This document shows positions 54,926 through 64,000 of a stretch of 64,000 bases of DNA, one piece after another. Position 1 is the stretch's first letter. Each line of letters begins with the position of its first letter. Source of the DNA: Psychrosphaera saromensis. Its GTDB lineage: Bacteria > Pseudomonadota > Gammaproteobacteria > Enterobacterales > Alteromonadaceae. The DNA is taken from NCBI RefSeq assembly GCF_002954545.1, contig NZ_MSCH01000003.1:186001-250000 (forward strand), given 5' to 3'. A program made the position numbers and the translations under genes. Under the pieces are notes generated by a model that was not told the origin of the DNA, did no database searches, and worked only from the letters and a program-made list of their open reading frames with translations.

Positions 54926-56767
54926 TTAAATATCGTTAGGCTTAGGACGTGAATGACGCTTACGTTCGTTTTCAGTAAGGAATTTCTTACGGATACGAAT
55001 GCTTTCTGGTGTAACTTCTACTAATTCGTCATCATCGATGAATTCTAAAGCTTGTTCCAATGTCATTACGATATGTGGAGTTAGCGTTTGAGCTTCATCT
55101 GTACCAGATGAACGTACGTTAGTTAATTGCTTACCTTTAAGTACGTTAACTGTTAAGTCGTTATCACGGCTATGGATACCAACAACTTGACCTTCATAGA
55201 TGTCAGTTGCGTGTCCAATCATCATACGACCACGAGATTGTAAGTTAAAGATTGCATTTGTTAATGCTTTACCCGTTGCGTTTGCAACTAATACACCATT
55301 CAAACGTTGACCAATTACGCCACCTTTGAAAGCTCCGTACTCTACGAATGTGTGATAAATCAAACCAGAACCAGACGTTAATGTCATGAATTCAGTTTGG
55401 AAACCAATTAAACCACGGCTAGGCATCATGAAGTCCATACGAATACGGCCTTTTCCATCTGGAGCCATGTCAGTAAGCTCCGCTTTACGGATACCCATTT
55501 TTTCCATGATAGAACCCTGATGTTGTTCTTCAACATCAATGGTTACTGCTTCATATGGTTCTTGTTTTTCGCCATCAACTTCACGCATGATAACTTCAGG
55601 ACGAGAAACCGCTAATTCAAAACCTTCACGACGCATGTTTTCAATTAATATGCCTAGGTGTAATTCACCACGACCAGAAACTTTAAACTTATCTGGATCG
55701 TCAAGTTGTTCAACACGTAATGCAACATTATGAACTAATTCTTTGTCCAAACGTTCTTTGATGTTACGTGAAGTTACAAATTTACCTTCTTGACCAGCAA
55801 ATGGAGAAGTGTTTACTTGGAACGTCATTGTTACTGTTGGTTCATCAACAGATAATAACGGTAAACCTTCAACTTGAGATGGATCACAAATAGTGTCAGA
55901 GATTTTTAATTCGCCAACACCAGTAATAGCAATAATATCGCCTGCGTGTGCGCCTTCAGCTTCGTAACGGTCAAGACCTAAGTAACCAAATACTTTACCT
56001 ACTTTAGCATTATGAACCGTACCAGCAGCAGTTTGAATTGTTACTTGTTGGTTTGGTTTAACTGTACCACGTGTAACACGACCAATACCGATAACACCTA
56101 AGTATGAGCTGTAATCTAGTTGAGAGATCTGCATTTGTAATGGACCATCAATGTCCGCAGCCGGAGGTGGTACTTGGTCGATAATGGTTTCAAACAATGG
56201 AGTCATGTCTGTACCAGTTTCGCCTTCTTCATGAGAAGCCCAACCGTTTAATGCTGAAGCATAAACCACTTTAAAGTCTAATTGTTCGTCAGTTGCGCCA
56301 AGGTTGTCAAACAAGTCAAATACTTGATCCATAACCCAATCAGGACGAGAACCAGGCTTGTCGATTTTGTTGATAACTAGAATTGGTTTAAGACCTTGTG
56401 CAAATGCTTTTTGTGTTACAAAGCGAGTTTGCGGCATTGGACCTTCTTGCGCATCAACAATCAATAGTACTGAGTCAACCATTGACATAACACGTTCAAC
56501 TTCGCCACCGAAGTCAGCATGTCCTGGAGTATCTACGATGTTTACACGGTAGTCTTTCCAGTCAATCGCTGTATTTTTAGCTAGGATTGTAATCCCACGT
56601 TCTTTCTCAATATCGTTTGAGTCCATAACGCGTTCTTCGGCACCACCACGAGTCTCTAATGTTCCAGACTGTGCTAATAGTTTGTCAACAAGGGTAGTTT
56701 TACCGTGGTCAACGTGAGCAATGATAGCAATATTGCGTAAGTGAGCAGCATCAGCTGGTTTGTTCAT
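54926..56767 (-). CDS. typA: Ribosome-associated GTPase TypA/BipA
   Basis: A translational GTPase of the EF-G superfamily, 613 residues, needed for ribosome assembly or function under cold and other stress. The G motifs are AHVDHGKTT (17-25), [12 protein letters not shown] and [13 protein letters not shown]. The switch I region reads [13 protein letters not shown]. Domains III and V and the BipA-specific C-terminus ([17 protein letters not shown]) follow. It is a monocistronic gene with a strong terminator. Confidence 0.97.
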   Translation of the reverse strand: MNKPADAAHLRNIAIIAHVDHGKTTLVDKLLAQSGTLETRGGAEERVMDSNDIEKERGITILAKNTAIDWKDYRVNIVDTPGHADFGGEVERVMSMVDSVLLIVDAQEGPMPQTRFVTQKAFAQGLKPILVINKIDKPGSRPDWVMDQVFDLFDNLGATDEQLDFKVVYASALNGWASHEEGETGTDMTPLFETIIDQVPPPAADIDGPLQMQISQLDYSSYLGVIGIGRVTRGTVKPNQQVTIQTAAGTVHNAKVGKVFGYLGLDRYEAEGAHAGDIIAITGVGELKISDTICDPSQVEGLPLLSVDEPTVTMTFQVNTSPFAGQEGKFVTSRNIKERLDKELVHNVALRVEQLDDPDKFKVSGRGELHLGILIENMRREGFELAVSRPEVIMREVDGEKQEPYEAVTIDVEEQHQGSIMEKMGIRKAELTDMAPDGKGRIRMDFMMPSRGLIGFQTEFMTLTSGSGLIYHTFVEYGAFKGGVIGQRLNGVLVANATGKALTNAIFNLQSRGRMMIGHATDIYEGQVVGIHSRDNDLTVNVLKGKQLTNVRSSGTDEAQTLTPHIVMTLEQALEFIDDDELVEVTPESIRIRKKFLTENERKRHSRPKPNDI

Positions 56768-56877
56768 TTTAATTCTCTCAAATTCATTTTTTGGGGGTAC
56801 ACGTAGCGCAATTTACTATATAAAAGCCAAAACCTCTGGACCATTAAATGTTATCTACTACATTAAAATTTTCGCGC

Positions 56878-56883
56878 ATTATA
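56878..56883 (-). promoter_or_regulatory. Probable -10 element of typA
   Basis: A perfect TATAAT on the minus strand, preceded by TG one base upstream (extended -10 type), about 110 bp before the typA start. No good -35 is seen. Confidence 0.4.
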
Positions 56884-57064
56884 CACGAATAATAAAATAG
56901 TGGGTAAAAAAAGAATCAGGTTGAGGCAGCTTATTTTGCTATTGCCACTAACAATGAGTAATTCGTTGAATTTATTGAGGAAGATTATTTAACATTTACG
57001 GTTGTTTTTCACTCTAAGATGAATAGACTAAACATCGGTTAAAATTTAGCTAGTTCGGTGTTGT

Positions 57065-57949
57065 ATGGAAAAAAATGCCTTTTATAAAGAAGTATTCTCA
57101 ACTGTGTTGGGATACAGCCTCGACCTGTTTGCTTATATAGATATTAACTATAAATATCTATATGTCAGTAATAGCTATGCTCATTTTTATGGATTTAAAC
57201 CTGATGAGTTGATTCAGCAAAGCCCTAAAAAGGTTTTTGATGGTAGTACTTATAAAGAAGTGATCAGCCCGTATTTAAGTCAATGTGTTAATGGTAAAAA
57301 ACCAGTTAACTTCGAATCTTGGATCACTACCAACAAGTTAGAACAACCTCATTTCTTATATATGTCTTATCTGCCCCACGTTTCACAAGAAACCGGGAAA
57401 GTGGTTGGCATTATCGTTATCGCCAAAGACGTCACTGAATTTAAACGAGCAGAAAGTATATTGTCGGTCTCGGCCAATACCGACCCTTTAACCGACATCC
57501 CAAACCGCCTTTATTTAGAAAGAAAATTGGAATCATTAACCACGGAGAATAGTCGTTCTTCTGATAGATTTGCACTTTTGTTCTGTGACTTAGATGGATT
57601 TAAAAATGTAAACGATTCTCACGGCCATGCCGTTGGTGACAAAGTCTTGTACCAGGTGGCGAAACGGCTCAACAAACATATTCGCAACGAAGATATTATT
57701 GCTCGTTATGGTGGCGATGAGTTTGTTATCTTAATTTCTCCACTGACTGACGATAATGTTATTTCTGTTATCAAAGAAAAAATAGACCGCTCTATTTCTC
57801 AACCTTTCGATGTGGCTGGCATAAAAATACACATAGGGGTTAGTATTGGTGTGTCTATCTACCCTGATGAATCTAGTGATGTATTAGAACTGATTGACCA
57901 AGCTGACCGAAGAATGTACAAAATGAAAAATAACAAACCTCAAATGTAG
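57065..57949 (+). CDS. PAS-GGDEF diguanylate cyclase
   Basis: A 294-residue cytoplasmic protein: one PAS/PAC sensor (about 10-128, ending VIAKDVTEFKRAE) and a GGDEF domain (130-290). The active site is GGDEF (216-220), and an inhibitory RxxD site, RNED (207-210), lies five residues before it, so feedback control by c-di-GMP is expected. It has no membrane helix. A cheX gene follows on the same strand. No strong ribosome site is seen before the ATG. Confidence 0.93.
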   Translation: MEKNAFYKEVFSTVLGYSLDLFAYIDINYKYLYVSNSYAHFYGFKPDELIQQSPKKVFDGSTYKEVISPYLSQCVNGKKPVNFESWITTNKLEQPHFLYMSYLPHVSQETGKVVGIIVIAKDVTEFKRAESILSVSANTDPLTDIPNRLYLERKLESLTTENSRSSDRFALLFCDLDGFKNVNDSHGHAVGDKVLYQVAKRLNKHIRNEDIIARYGGDEFVILISPLTDDNVISVIKEKIDRSISQPFDVAGIKIHIGVSIGVSIYPDESSDVLELIDQADRRMYKMKNNKPQM

Positions 57950-58100
57950 CGTTTTTCTTACTAATATATTGGATTACATCCAAATTAATGAGATCAAATT
58001 AACTAAAAACATTGTTATTAATCACATATCGTTCTAAGTTTAGCGTAGGCAAATAAAATCATTCTCTAAATTCATCAACTAAAAGTAAATATAACCCCAT

Positions 58101-58583
58101 ATGAACGTAAAATTTATAAACCCATTTTTAGCATCGTTAATGAATGTACTTGAAACTATGGCCATGACTACGTTAGTGCCTGGTAAACCATCATTGAAAA
58201 AAGAACAAATAGCCAAAGGTGATGTATCCGGCTTAATGGGCATGGTTGGCCCTCAAACTAAAGGCTCATTATCTATTACCTTTGAAGAGTCACTTGCCTT
58301 TTCTATTATGGAAAAAATGCTAGGTGAACGCCCTGACTCTATTAATGAAGATGTAACGGATATGGTTGGTGAAATAACTAATATGGTTACTGGTGGCGCT
58401 AAGAATATTCTATCCGATAATGGTTACGAATTTGACATGGCAACGCCTATGGTTGTTTCAGGTAAAGGTCATACCATAAACCATAAATGTGAAGCATCTA
58501 CATTGATCATTCCTTTTGACTCAGAAAACGGCAAAGCATTTATCGAAGTATCGTTTGATGTACTTGAGGCAGATGACGAATAA
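58101..58583 (+). CDS. cheX: CheX-like chemotaxis phosphatase
   Basis: A 160-residue CheC/CheX-family protein. The phosphatase motif is visible as DMVGEITNMVTGGAK (about 95-109, E and N three residues apart), and there is one such motif, as in CheX. Such proteins dephosphorylate CheY or related receiver domains. It is not in a chemotaxis operon here; a c-di-GMP cyclase precedes it and yjbQ follows after 17 bases. Confidence 0.87.
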   Translation: MNVKFINPFLASLMNVLETMAMTTLVPGKPSLKKEQIAKGDVSGLMGMVGPQTKGSLSITFEESLAFSIMEKMLGERPDSINEDVTDMVGEITNMVTGGAKNILSDNGYEFDMATPMVVSGKGHTINHKCEASTLIIPFDSENGKAFIEVSFDVLEADDE

Positions 58584-58600
58584 AGGTTAGAGCAATATTT

Positions 58601-59023
58601 ATGTCTAACTGGCAAAAACAAATACATTTAAAACCGCGTTCACGCGGTTTTCATTTAATAGATTCGGATATTTTAAACCAATTACCGCAACTACAAAGCT
58701 GTGAAATTGGCATACTAAATCTATTTATCCAACATACCTCAGCCTCATTAACCATAAACGAAAATGCAGATCCCACCGTAAGAATTGATATGGAGTCTCA
58801 TTTTAATAAATTTGTGCCTGAAAACGCACCATACTACCTTCATGATTATGAAGGTAGCGATGATATGCCCGCCCATATTAAAGCATCCGTAATAGGCAGT
58901 TCAGTCAGTATCCCAGTGAATAATGGCAGCTTATTATTAGGAATGTGGCAGGGAGTTTATTTGGGTGAACATAGAGATCACGCAAGCAGCCGAACTATTG
59001 TAGCTACGTATATCGGTAGCTAA
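58601..59023 (+). CDS. yjbQ: YjbQ family protein (UPF0047)
   Basis: A 140-residue protein with the family motifs FIQHTSASLTINENADPTVRIDMESHFNK, HDYEGSDDMPAHIKASVIG and LGMWQGVYLGEHRDHASSR. Histidines in these form the likely metal site. Members have thiamine-phosphate synthase activity in vitro, but the main role is unclear. Its stop overlaps that of the convergent dehydrogenase gene by four bases. Confidence 0.93.
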   Translation: MSNWQKQIHLKPRSRGFHLIDSDILNQLPQLQSCEIGILNLFIQHTSASLTINENADPTVRIDMESHFNKFVPENAPYYLHDYEGSDDMPAHIKASVIGSSVSIPVNNGSLLLGMWQGVYLGEHRDHASSRTIVATYIGS

Positions 59024-59967
59024 GGCTGTAAAAAATGTTGTTTGATGTTGTCACTGACTTGATTCAATAAACGCTGACGGGCTTCTATACTCGCCCATGC
59101 AATGTGTGGAGTAATGATTAGGTTATCTAACTGAGTTAACATTATATGTTCTTCTGGAGGTGGCTCTACGCTAACAACGTCTAATGCCGCCCCAGCGATT
59201 ATATTTTTCTGCAATGCTTGAATTAAATCCGCCTCATTAATTATCCCGCCTCTTGCAGTATTAATGATGACAGCAGTGTCTTTCATTAATTCCAATTCTG
59301 TTTTACTGATCAAATCAGTAGTTTCTGCGGTTAATGGACAATGGAGACTAATCACATCTGAGTGTTTAATTACATCATCAAAACTCGTTCGACCTTGTCT
59401 TAAAACACTCGCATTTTTATGCTCTGCAATAAGCACTTTCATATCAAAGGCTAATGCTATTTTCTCTACTGATTTCGCTAAGGTGCCATACCCTATTAAA
59501 CCTAATGTTCTGCCAGTGACTTCAGTTATTGGAAAATCCAGCAAACAAAACGATTTACTCTGACTCCAAGCCCCTTGTGCAACACGCTCACGGTATTTAC
59601 TGGTGTTATTAAGTAACTCCAGCATTAAACTGATCACTAGCTGAGCGACTGAATTACCCGCATAGTTTTTTACATTTTTGACCGTTATACCATGACTCTT
59701 CGCAGCAACTAAATCAACGTTATTCATGCCAGTCGCTGCTACACATATCAGTTTCAACTCTGGTAGTTGAGACAATGTCTGAGCGTCTAACTGCACTTTA
59801 TTAGTTATGATCACCTGTGCGTCTGCGCAGCGTTGCAATACTTCATCTGATGACGAATAGGAATGCATTTGCCAGTCTATTGGTAATGCATTTAATGGTT
59901 CAAGATTGATATCTTGACCAAATGTAGCTACATCTAAAAATACGCCAGTTAGCTTTTTCGTCATCAT
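59020..59967 (-). CDS. D-2-hydroxyacid dehydrogenase, NAD-dependent
   Basis: A 315-residue protein of the D-isomer-specific family. The NAD-binding loop reads GLIGYGTLAKSV (about 157-168), and the catalytic triad Arg (NTARGG), Glu (VSVEPP) and His (TPHIAW) is complete. It is closest in type to glycerate/hydroxypyruvate reductases (HprA-like), but the substrate cannot be settled from sequence. It is convergent with yjbQ, with overlapping stop codons. Confidence 0.88.
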   Translation of the reverse strand: MMTKKLTGVFLDVATFGQDINLEPLNALPIDWQMHSYSSSDEVLQRCADAQVIITNKVQLDAQTLSQLPELKLICVAATGMNNVDLVAAKSHGITVKNVKNYAGNSVAQLVISLMLELLNNTSKYRERVAQGAWSQSKSFCLLDFPITEVTGRTLGLIGYGTLAKSVEKIALAFDMKVLIAEHKNASVLRQGRTSFDDVIKHSDVISLHCPLTAETTDLISKTELELMKDTAVIINTARGGIINEADLIQALQKNIIAGAALDVVSVEPPPEEHIMLTQLDNLIITPHIAWASIEARQRLLNQVSDNIKQHFLQP

Positions 59968-60003
59968 TTTCTATTTAATTACCTGGAAGGTGAGTCGGGG
60001 AAG

Positions 60004-60789
60004 TTAATATTCAATTGCAGGGAGTATGTAGCTTTGCTTAATTAAAGTACGCTGACTTGCTAACTTATCTAGTGCGCTTTGGTAAGCCTGGATCACATCA
60101 TCAGAAGTGTCTACGTTAAACGCTATATAATTATCAATTTCATTCACTTTCCATACCTGTTCATATTGACTTGTATCTATACTTAAACGATTGGTTAAGT
60201 GTTGAAAGCTATGCACTGATACCACCATCATCTCAACACGGCCTGATTGCAGCATGATGAATGAGCGTTCCAAATCATCTACTTTGGCTATATTAAAATC
60301 TGGAAAGCCAATTTGGCGAAGTGAGATTTCTGAAATATCACCTTTAATTGCGGATACTTTGTAATTTAACACATCCGCTAAATTGGTGAATTTTAGATTA
60401 GACGATTTTTTTGCCACTAAGATATGTACCGACTTAAACAAAGGGCCAACCCACTTAAATAAAGGTTCACGAGCGGGAGTTTTAGCCATTGTAAACAAGG
60501 CGGTGTTTGGAGTTTTTAAAGTGTTTCGGTAAGCGCGAGTCCAAGGCAGAACGGTTATACCTTGCTCTGGTAATTTTAACTCACTCCATACCAACTTTAA
60601 CGAATCCACTGTAATACCAACTAATTCATTATTACTCATATAGTTAGCCGGAGGGAATATTTCGGTGTAAAACGTGATTGGGGTTAGTTTACTCAAATCT
60701 AAATTAGACTTGGTGACTGCCATAACTGTATTTGAAAAAGCAAATAACGACAGAGATAAACAAAGGTAAATAAACTTTTTCATAAACAT
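60004..60789 (-). CDS. Periplasmic substrate-binding protein (SBP_bac_3-like)
   Basis: A 261-residue protein with a signal peptide ending VMAVT and a fold resembling amino-acid-binding proteins of family 3 (ITFYTEIFPPANYMSNNELVGITVDSLKLVW). No permease or ATPase is adjacent, so it is an orphan and may act as a sensor partner. Two ATGs lie near the start (60789 and 60783); AGG at suitable spacing slightly favours the first. Confidence 0.83.
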   Translation of the reverse strand: MFMKKFIYLCLSLSLFAFSNTVMAVTKSNLDLSKLTPITFYTEIFPPANYMSNNELVGITVDSLKLVWSELKLPEQGITVLPWTRAYRNTLKTPNTALFTMAKTPAREPLFKWVGPLFKSVHILVAKKSSNLKFTNLADVLNYKVSAIKGDISEISLRQIGFPDFNIAKVDDLERSFIMLQSGRVEMMVVSVHSFQHLTNRLSIDTSQYEQVWKVNEIDNYIAFNVDTSDDVIQAYQSALDKLASQRTLIKQSYILPAIEY

Positions 60790-60900
60790 TGTTAACCTAT
60801 AGTGTGCTTTTATTAAACTAAAATTTTAACTAGCCCGATTATCAAGGATTTTGTAGTTTATTCAAGCTAATACCTACATTATTGGTTAAATTAGCGTCAT

Positions 60901-61545
60901 TTATTTGGAGAATAGTCTAAAACGTTTAAATCTCGACTTTAATCGGTCGGTTTTTGGTTGTAACTGACTAATTGGTGCTTTTTTATGATATCGGCCAATA
61001 ACGGAAGTTAATACTAACGAAGCAATGACTGAATATAAAACCTGCTCAACCGAATAAACTTGAAACGCTATGGTCAGAATTATCATATCAATGATAAAGA
61101 TCACTTTTCCGGTATGAATACCATAATGCTTTTCTAAATACAGAGCTAAAATATTTACACCACCAAGAGAGGCGCCATTTCGGAAAACGAGTAATAGGCC
61201 AATGCCCATTAAACCACCGGCAATAATCGCAGCTAACCATAGTGGAATAACATCAATAACGATCATAGAAGATAAGGCGTCTGACAAAACGGAAACTAAT
61301 GCGATGGAGACGATACTTTTAAAGGTAAATGATTTGCCCATTTGTTTAAGCGCAATAACAAAAAACGGTAGGTTAATTAAGAAGAACCAAGTACCAAGAC
61401 TTATCTCGTACAGGTTATTTGTGATAGCCGCCAGGCCACCGGTTCCGCCAATTAGCAAGCTGCTTGATTGTAAAAAGAAAAAACCTAAAGCGACTAAGAA
61501 ACAACCTTCAATTATCGCGTACCATTCAAATGCAATTTTTTTCAT
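60901..61545 (-). CDS. YitT-family inner-membrane protein
   Basis: A 214-residue protein with five to six membrane helices and the family-type sequence SLLIGGTGGLAAITNNL and LVFRNGASLGGVNILALYLEKHYGIHTGK. It is short for the family (about 280) because it lacks the soluble C-terminal DUF2179 domain; the tail is a short basic stretch. The function is unknown. GAGG precedes the ATG. Confidence 0.85.
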   Translation of the reverse strand: MKKIAFEWYAIIEGCFLVALGFFFLQSSSLLIGGTGGLAAITNNLYEISLGTWFFLINLPFFVIALKQMGKSFTFKSIVSIALVSVLSDALSSMIVIDVIPLWLAAIIAGGLMGIGLLLVFRNGASLGGVNILALYLEKHYGIHTGKVIFIIDMIILTIAFQVYSVEQVLYSVIASLVLTSVIGRYHKKAPISQLQPKTDRLKSRFKRFRLFSK

Positions 61546-61674
61546 TTTTACCTCAATATATTTGGCCTGCAGTATATGTTTTTACCCGTTTGATTTCGAG
61601 TATAAACTCTAAAAACACTAAATGATTTTTTTACAAAAAAGCCAATAATCAGCAAAACGTATTGAAAAAATGAC

Positions 61675-61706
61675 ATAAAAAAACACCGTCCAAGGACAGT
61701 GTTTTT
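61675..61706 (-). terminator. Rho-independent terminator of the rpsF-rplI operon
   Basis: Stem AACACTGTCC / GGACGGTGTT (one wobble pair) with a short loop and seven T on the minus strand, about 35 bp past the rplI stop. Confidence 0.9.
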
Positions 61707-61740
61707 ATTATCTAACTTATTACCGCAAGCGGTGAATAAA

Positions 61741-62193
61741 TTAAGCTTCCGCGATTACTACAATTTTAATTGATGCAGTAACTTCAGGGTGTAATTGGAT
61801 AGCAATATCAAATTCACCTAGTTCACGGATAACGCCTTCAGGCATTTTAACTTCAGATTTAGCTACTTGAACGCCGGCTTCAGTTATTGCAAGAGCAATA
61901 TCACGAGTACCGATTGAACCAAATAGTTTACCTTCTTCACCAGCTTTAGAAGCGATAGTCACTTCACCAAGACCAGTTACTTTGTCAGAACGAGCTTCAC
62001 ATGCTGCTAATTCAGCAGCAACTTTCTTCTCTAATTCTGCGCGACGAGCTTCAAACTGTTCAGTGTTAGCTTTAGTTGCAGGAACTGCTTTTCCTTGAGG
62101 GAAAAGGAAGTTACGTGCAAAACCAGACTTAACATTAACGCTGTCGCCAAGAGAACCTAAGTTCGCAACTTTGTCTAAAAGGATTACATTCAT
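61741..62193 (-). CDS. rplI: 50S ribosomal protein L9
   Basis: A 150-residue protein starting [36 protein letters not shown], the rRNA-binding N-domain, then the long connecting helix and the C-domain. The frame is open to 62265, but that start would overlap rpsR, and the family start is the ATG at 62193, with AGAGG upstream. It is the last gene of the operon. Confidence 0.98.
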   Translation of the reverse strand: MNVILLDKVANLGSLGDSVNVKSGFARNFLFPQGKAVPATKANTEQFEARRAELEKKVAAELAACEARSDKVTGLGEVTIASKAGEEGKLFGSIGTRDIALAITEAGVQVAKSEVKMPEGVIRELGEFDIAIQLHPEVTASIKIVVIAEA

Positions 62194-62206
62194 ATTATTA
62201 AACCTC

Positions 62207-62434
62207 TTATTGGTGTAAGTCTGTGTAAGGTAACAATGCAACGTAGCGTGCGCGTTTGATTGCACGTGCTAGTTGACGCTGATACTTTGCGCTTGTACCA
62301 GTGATACGACTTGGTACGATTTTGCCACTTTCAGTAACATAGTTACGTAGCGTAGCTAGATCTTTATAATCTATTTCTTTTACGCCATCAGCTTTGAAAC
62401 GGCATACTTTACGACGTCTGAAATAACGTGCCAT
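62207..62434 (-). CDS. rpsR: 30S ribosomal protein S18
   Basis: A 75-residue protein of the 30S platform that pairs with S6. The sequence [47 protein letters not shown] is diagnostic. It lies between priB and rplI with short gaps. Confidence 0.98.
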   Translation of the reverse strand: MARYFRRRKVCRFKADGVKEIDYKDLATLRNYVTESGKIVPSRITGTSAKYQRQLARAIKRARYVALLPYTDLHQ

Positions 62435-62444
62435 TTGAATTCTC

Positions 62445-62750
62445 CTAATTGAGTATTTCTATATGTTGAGCGTGCAAGGCAATAATGGGAGTCCCTTTAT
62501 TACTTTCGTGGCGATTTAAAAAACCACTCACTTGAACTGCATCACCCACAATAAAATTTTTTATTAACTGTTGTTGCTCTTTCCCACAGGTTACAACATG
62601 AATTCGAATATAAGCATTTCTACTAAACTCTGACTCTTGTTGAATGGATTTATGTTCAATTGAAAATTGACCATGAACCACCCCTGCTGGACTATCTGAA
62701 AACTTAGGTGCTTTGCAAATCAGGCCACTTAATACAACTTGATTCAACAC
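62445..62750 (-). CDS. priB: Primosomal replication protein N
   Basis: A 101-residue single-strand-binding OB-fold protein that helps PriA restart stalled forks. The N-terminal [33 protein letters not shown] and C-terminal [12 protein letters not shown] fit the family. The start is GTG (or the adjacent TTG), with GGAG 12 bases upstream. Its place between rpsF and rpsR is conserved. Confidence 0.94.
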   Translation of the reverse strand: MLNQVVLSGLICKAPKFSDSPAGVVHGQFSIEHKSIQQESEFSRNAYIRIHVVTCGKEQQQLIKNFIVGDAVQVSGFLNRHESNKGTPIIALHAQHIEILN

Positions 62751-62769
62751 TTAAGACACTCCAAACAAA

Positions 62770-63108
62770 TTAAGCAGCTTGTTCTTTCTTCTCTTCTTTA
62801 GCTAAAGGAGAAGCTTCTGTAACTGCACTATCTTTACGGATAGTTAAGCTACGTAAAACCGCATCGTTATAGCGGAAAGATTCTTCTAGCTCAGCAACTA
62901 CTTCACTTGGCGCTTCAATGTTCAAAAGAACATAATGTGCTTTGTGTAGTTTCTCAATTGGATAAGCTAATTGACGACGTCCCCAGTCTTCTAGACGGTG
63001 GATTTGTCCGTTTGCTTCTGTAATTGTACCGGTATAACGTTCAATCATACCTGTAACTTGTTCACTCTGATCAGGGTGAACCATTAAAACGATTTCGTAA
63101 TGACGCAT
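62770..63108 (-). CDS. rpsF: 30S ribosomal protein S6
   Basis: A 112-residue protein: [55 protein letters not shown] and [10 protein letters not shown] are typical. A short Glu/Lys-rich tail follows, without the long polyglutamate tail of E. coli, to which RimK adds. AAGGA precedes the ATG. It is the first gene of the rpsF-priB-rpsR-rplI operon. Confidence 0.98.
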   Translation of the reverse strand: MRHYEIVLMVHPDQSEQVTGMIERYTGTITEANGQIHRLEDWGRRQLAYPIEKLHKAHYVLLNIEAPSEVVAELEESFRYNDAVLRSLTIRKDSAVTEASPLAKEEKKEQAA

Positions 63109-63203
63109 CGTTAGATTCCTTATGGATTTTTAGCCTCAAAATCAAGCTCAGCCACACTTGAACAAAGGCAAGGAATTAAAATAAATGGCTGATTTGGGCG
63201 CGA

Positions 63204-63231
63204 ATTATACTGGGATTGGCTGATAAAACAA
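63204..63231 (-). promoter_or_regulatory. Promoter of the rpsF operon
   Basis: On the minus strand a TTGTTT (-35) and a perfect TATAAT (-10) are 16 bases apart, about 95 bp before rpsF. The GCGC-containing stretch just after the -10 is like the discriminator of stringently controlled promoters. Confidence 0.7.
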
Positions 63232-63254
63232 GAATTAACTGACTAATTAACAAA

Positions 63255-63842
63255 CTATTTGCTGGCTTGTTCTTCTGCTTGTTTTTTTGCTAACTCTTCT
63301 GCGGCTTTTAGTTGGTCGGCTTTCACTTGGTCAACGAGTGTTTCGTATGCCAGCCTAAGCTGTGGATCGTTAGGATCTGACAACACATAGGTAAATACTA
63401 TTTCACCACGATGGTTAATAAACACAGTCGTTGGGGTGCTAGTTACGTCAAAAGATTTAGCGGCAACATCACCATCGACCAATACGGTAAAGTCGAGTCC
63501 ACGACTTTTCATTTCTTTTATCGGCTTTGTTCTTGGATTTTCCCAAAAACTGACGGCGTATGTTTCAATCCCTTTTTTCACATACCCTTTAGATATTGTT
63601 TCTAAACCCGGTTGTAGTTTTTTACAGTAAGGACACCAAGTCGCCCAAAAGTGAAGAACATACGGTTTACCGAGTAAGCTTTGTGATGAAAGCTCAATAG
63701 TGTCATTGGTGATCTGCCAAGCCGGCGCCATAACGGCTTCGACAATGGGATTACCATCTTCATCTAATTCGGGCTCATCACTTAGTGCTAATAACGAGAA
63801 GCTACATAAAAAAAGTATGGCTAGTAATTTAATTTTAAACAT
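63255..63842 (-). CDS. Exported TlpA-like thioredoxin-family protein
   Basis: A 195-residue protein with a signal peptide (about 1-21, ending LLALS) and a thioredoxin fold carrying HFWATWCPYCKKL (active site CPYC, about 73-76) and the cis-proline in STPTTVF. The C-terminal 35 residues are a charged helix (QLKAAEELAKKQAEEQ). It is probably a periplasmic thiol oxidoreductase; the partner is not evident. I use the second of two adjacent ATGs, which is a guess. Confidence 0.88.
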   Translation of the reverse strand: MFKIKLLAILFLCSFSLLALSDEPELDEDGNPIVEAVMAPAWQITNDTIELSSQSLLGKPYVLHFWATWCPYCKKLQPGLETISKGYVKKGIETYAVSFWENPRTKPIKEMKSRGLDFTVLVDGDVAAKSFDVTSTPTTVFINHRGEIVFTYVLSDPNDPQLRLAYETLVDQVKADQLKAAEELAKKQAEEQASK

Positions 63843-63874
63843 CATCTTTTACTAAACTCCTCGAACCAGAAAAA

Positions 63875-64000
63875 CTAGCTTCTTTGACGCACAGCTTCAA
63901 ACAAAATAACCCCAGTTGCAACAGATACATTCAAACTAGACACAGTGCCAGCCATAGGTATCTTTACAAGTTGGTCACAATGCTCACGAGTTAAGCGACG
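63875..64000 (-). CDS. rlmB: 23S rRNA 2'-O-methyltransferase RlmB, C-terminal end only
   Basis: The last 41 codons of a gene that runs off the right edge. The peptide [18 protein letters not shown], then [12 protein letters not shown] and EAVRQRS at the end, is the SAM-binding knot of SpoU/TrmH methyltransferases and matches RlmB, which methylates G2251 of 23S rRNA. The rlmB-rpsF neighbourhood is conserved in gammaproteobacteria. Confidence 0.9.
   Translation of the reverse strand, partial: RRLTREHCDQLVKIPMAGTVSSLNVSVATGVILFEAVRQRS

Noticed and set aside
1-64000. tRNA, rRNA, insertion sequence or prophage in the window.
   Set aside because: I found no tRNA-like clover-leaf sequence, rRNA segment, transposase, integrase or phage structural gene. 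The T5orf172 and AlbA_2 genes alone do not make a mobile element.

Overview
The window is a low-GC (roughly 40 percent by eye) chromosomal stretch of a marine-type gammaproteobacterium, most likely in the order Alteromonadales. The evidence is the gene order dksA-gluQ-pcnB-folK-panB-panC, a rpsF-priB-rpsR-rplI ribosomal operon next to rlmB, a pyridoxal-dependent PanP-type decarboxylase beside panBC, a long (531-residue) isocitrate lyase with a malate synthase G, DUF945/YdgA and CheX proteins, and a Fur-controlled TonB receptor module. I cannot place the genus. There is no rRNA, no tRNA that I can recognise, no CRISPR array and no insertion sequence.

Layout. 1-9313: a CGAG-rich tandem repeat, then mrcB (PBP1b), a three-gene ABC exporter (lipoprotein adaptor, ATPase, permease) and hrpB, all on the minus strand. 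9314-14539: one very large exported protein with 21 FG-GAP repeats, a DUF11-like domain, a GlyGly-CTERM-like tail, and then, still in frame, a second signal peptide and an outer-membrane barrel. 14860-20072: two AraC regulators, the 2',3'-cyclic phosphodiesterase thpR flanked by two different simple tandem repeats, a HEPN-like protein and a MATE pump. 20200-24791: lipoprotein, an unrecognised membrane protein, a polysaccharide deacetylase and a YfaP/TPR protein. 25151-30207: glyoxylate bypass (aceA, a divergent LysR regulator, malate synthase G). 30283-33278: an AlbA_2 (RecG-like) protein and the lipoprotein GlpQ. 33324-39397: iron acquisition (PepSY reductases, DUF3325, DUF3649, TonB receptor, Fur box). 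39663-43387: DUF945 protein, a membrane-anchored DUF4041/T5orf172 protein and a YafN-YafO toxin-antitoxin pair. 43600-54102: pepB, yedI-like, sfsA, dksA, gluQ, pcnB, folK, panB, panC and convergent panP. 54234-61545: a hypothetical gene, typA, a PAS-GGDEF cyclase, cheX, yjbQ, a 2-hydroxyacid dehydrogenase, a periplasmic binding protein and a YitT membrane protein. 61741-64000: rplI, rpsR, priB, rpsF, a TlpA-like thioredoxin and the 3' end of rlmB.

Most of the window is housekeeping. The parts that stand out are the double-signal fusion protein at 9314-14539; several short tandem repeats that lie between or inside genes (7- and 8-bp units outside genes, 12- and 15-bp units inside them); a self-contained YafNO module whose promoter holds a palindrome; and small accessory genes (HEPN-like, AlbA_2, DUF4041) set singly between conserved blocks. 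PanP placed tail to tail with panBC gives the cell its own beta-alanine route to pantothenate without a panD gene in this locus.
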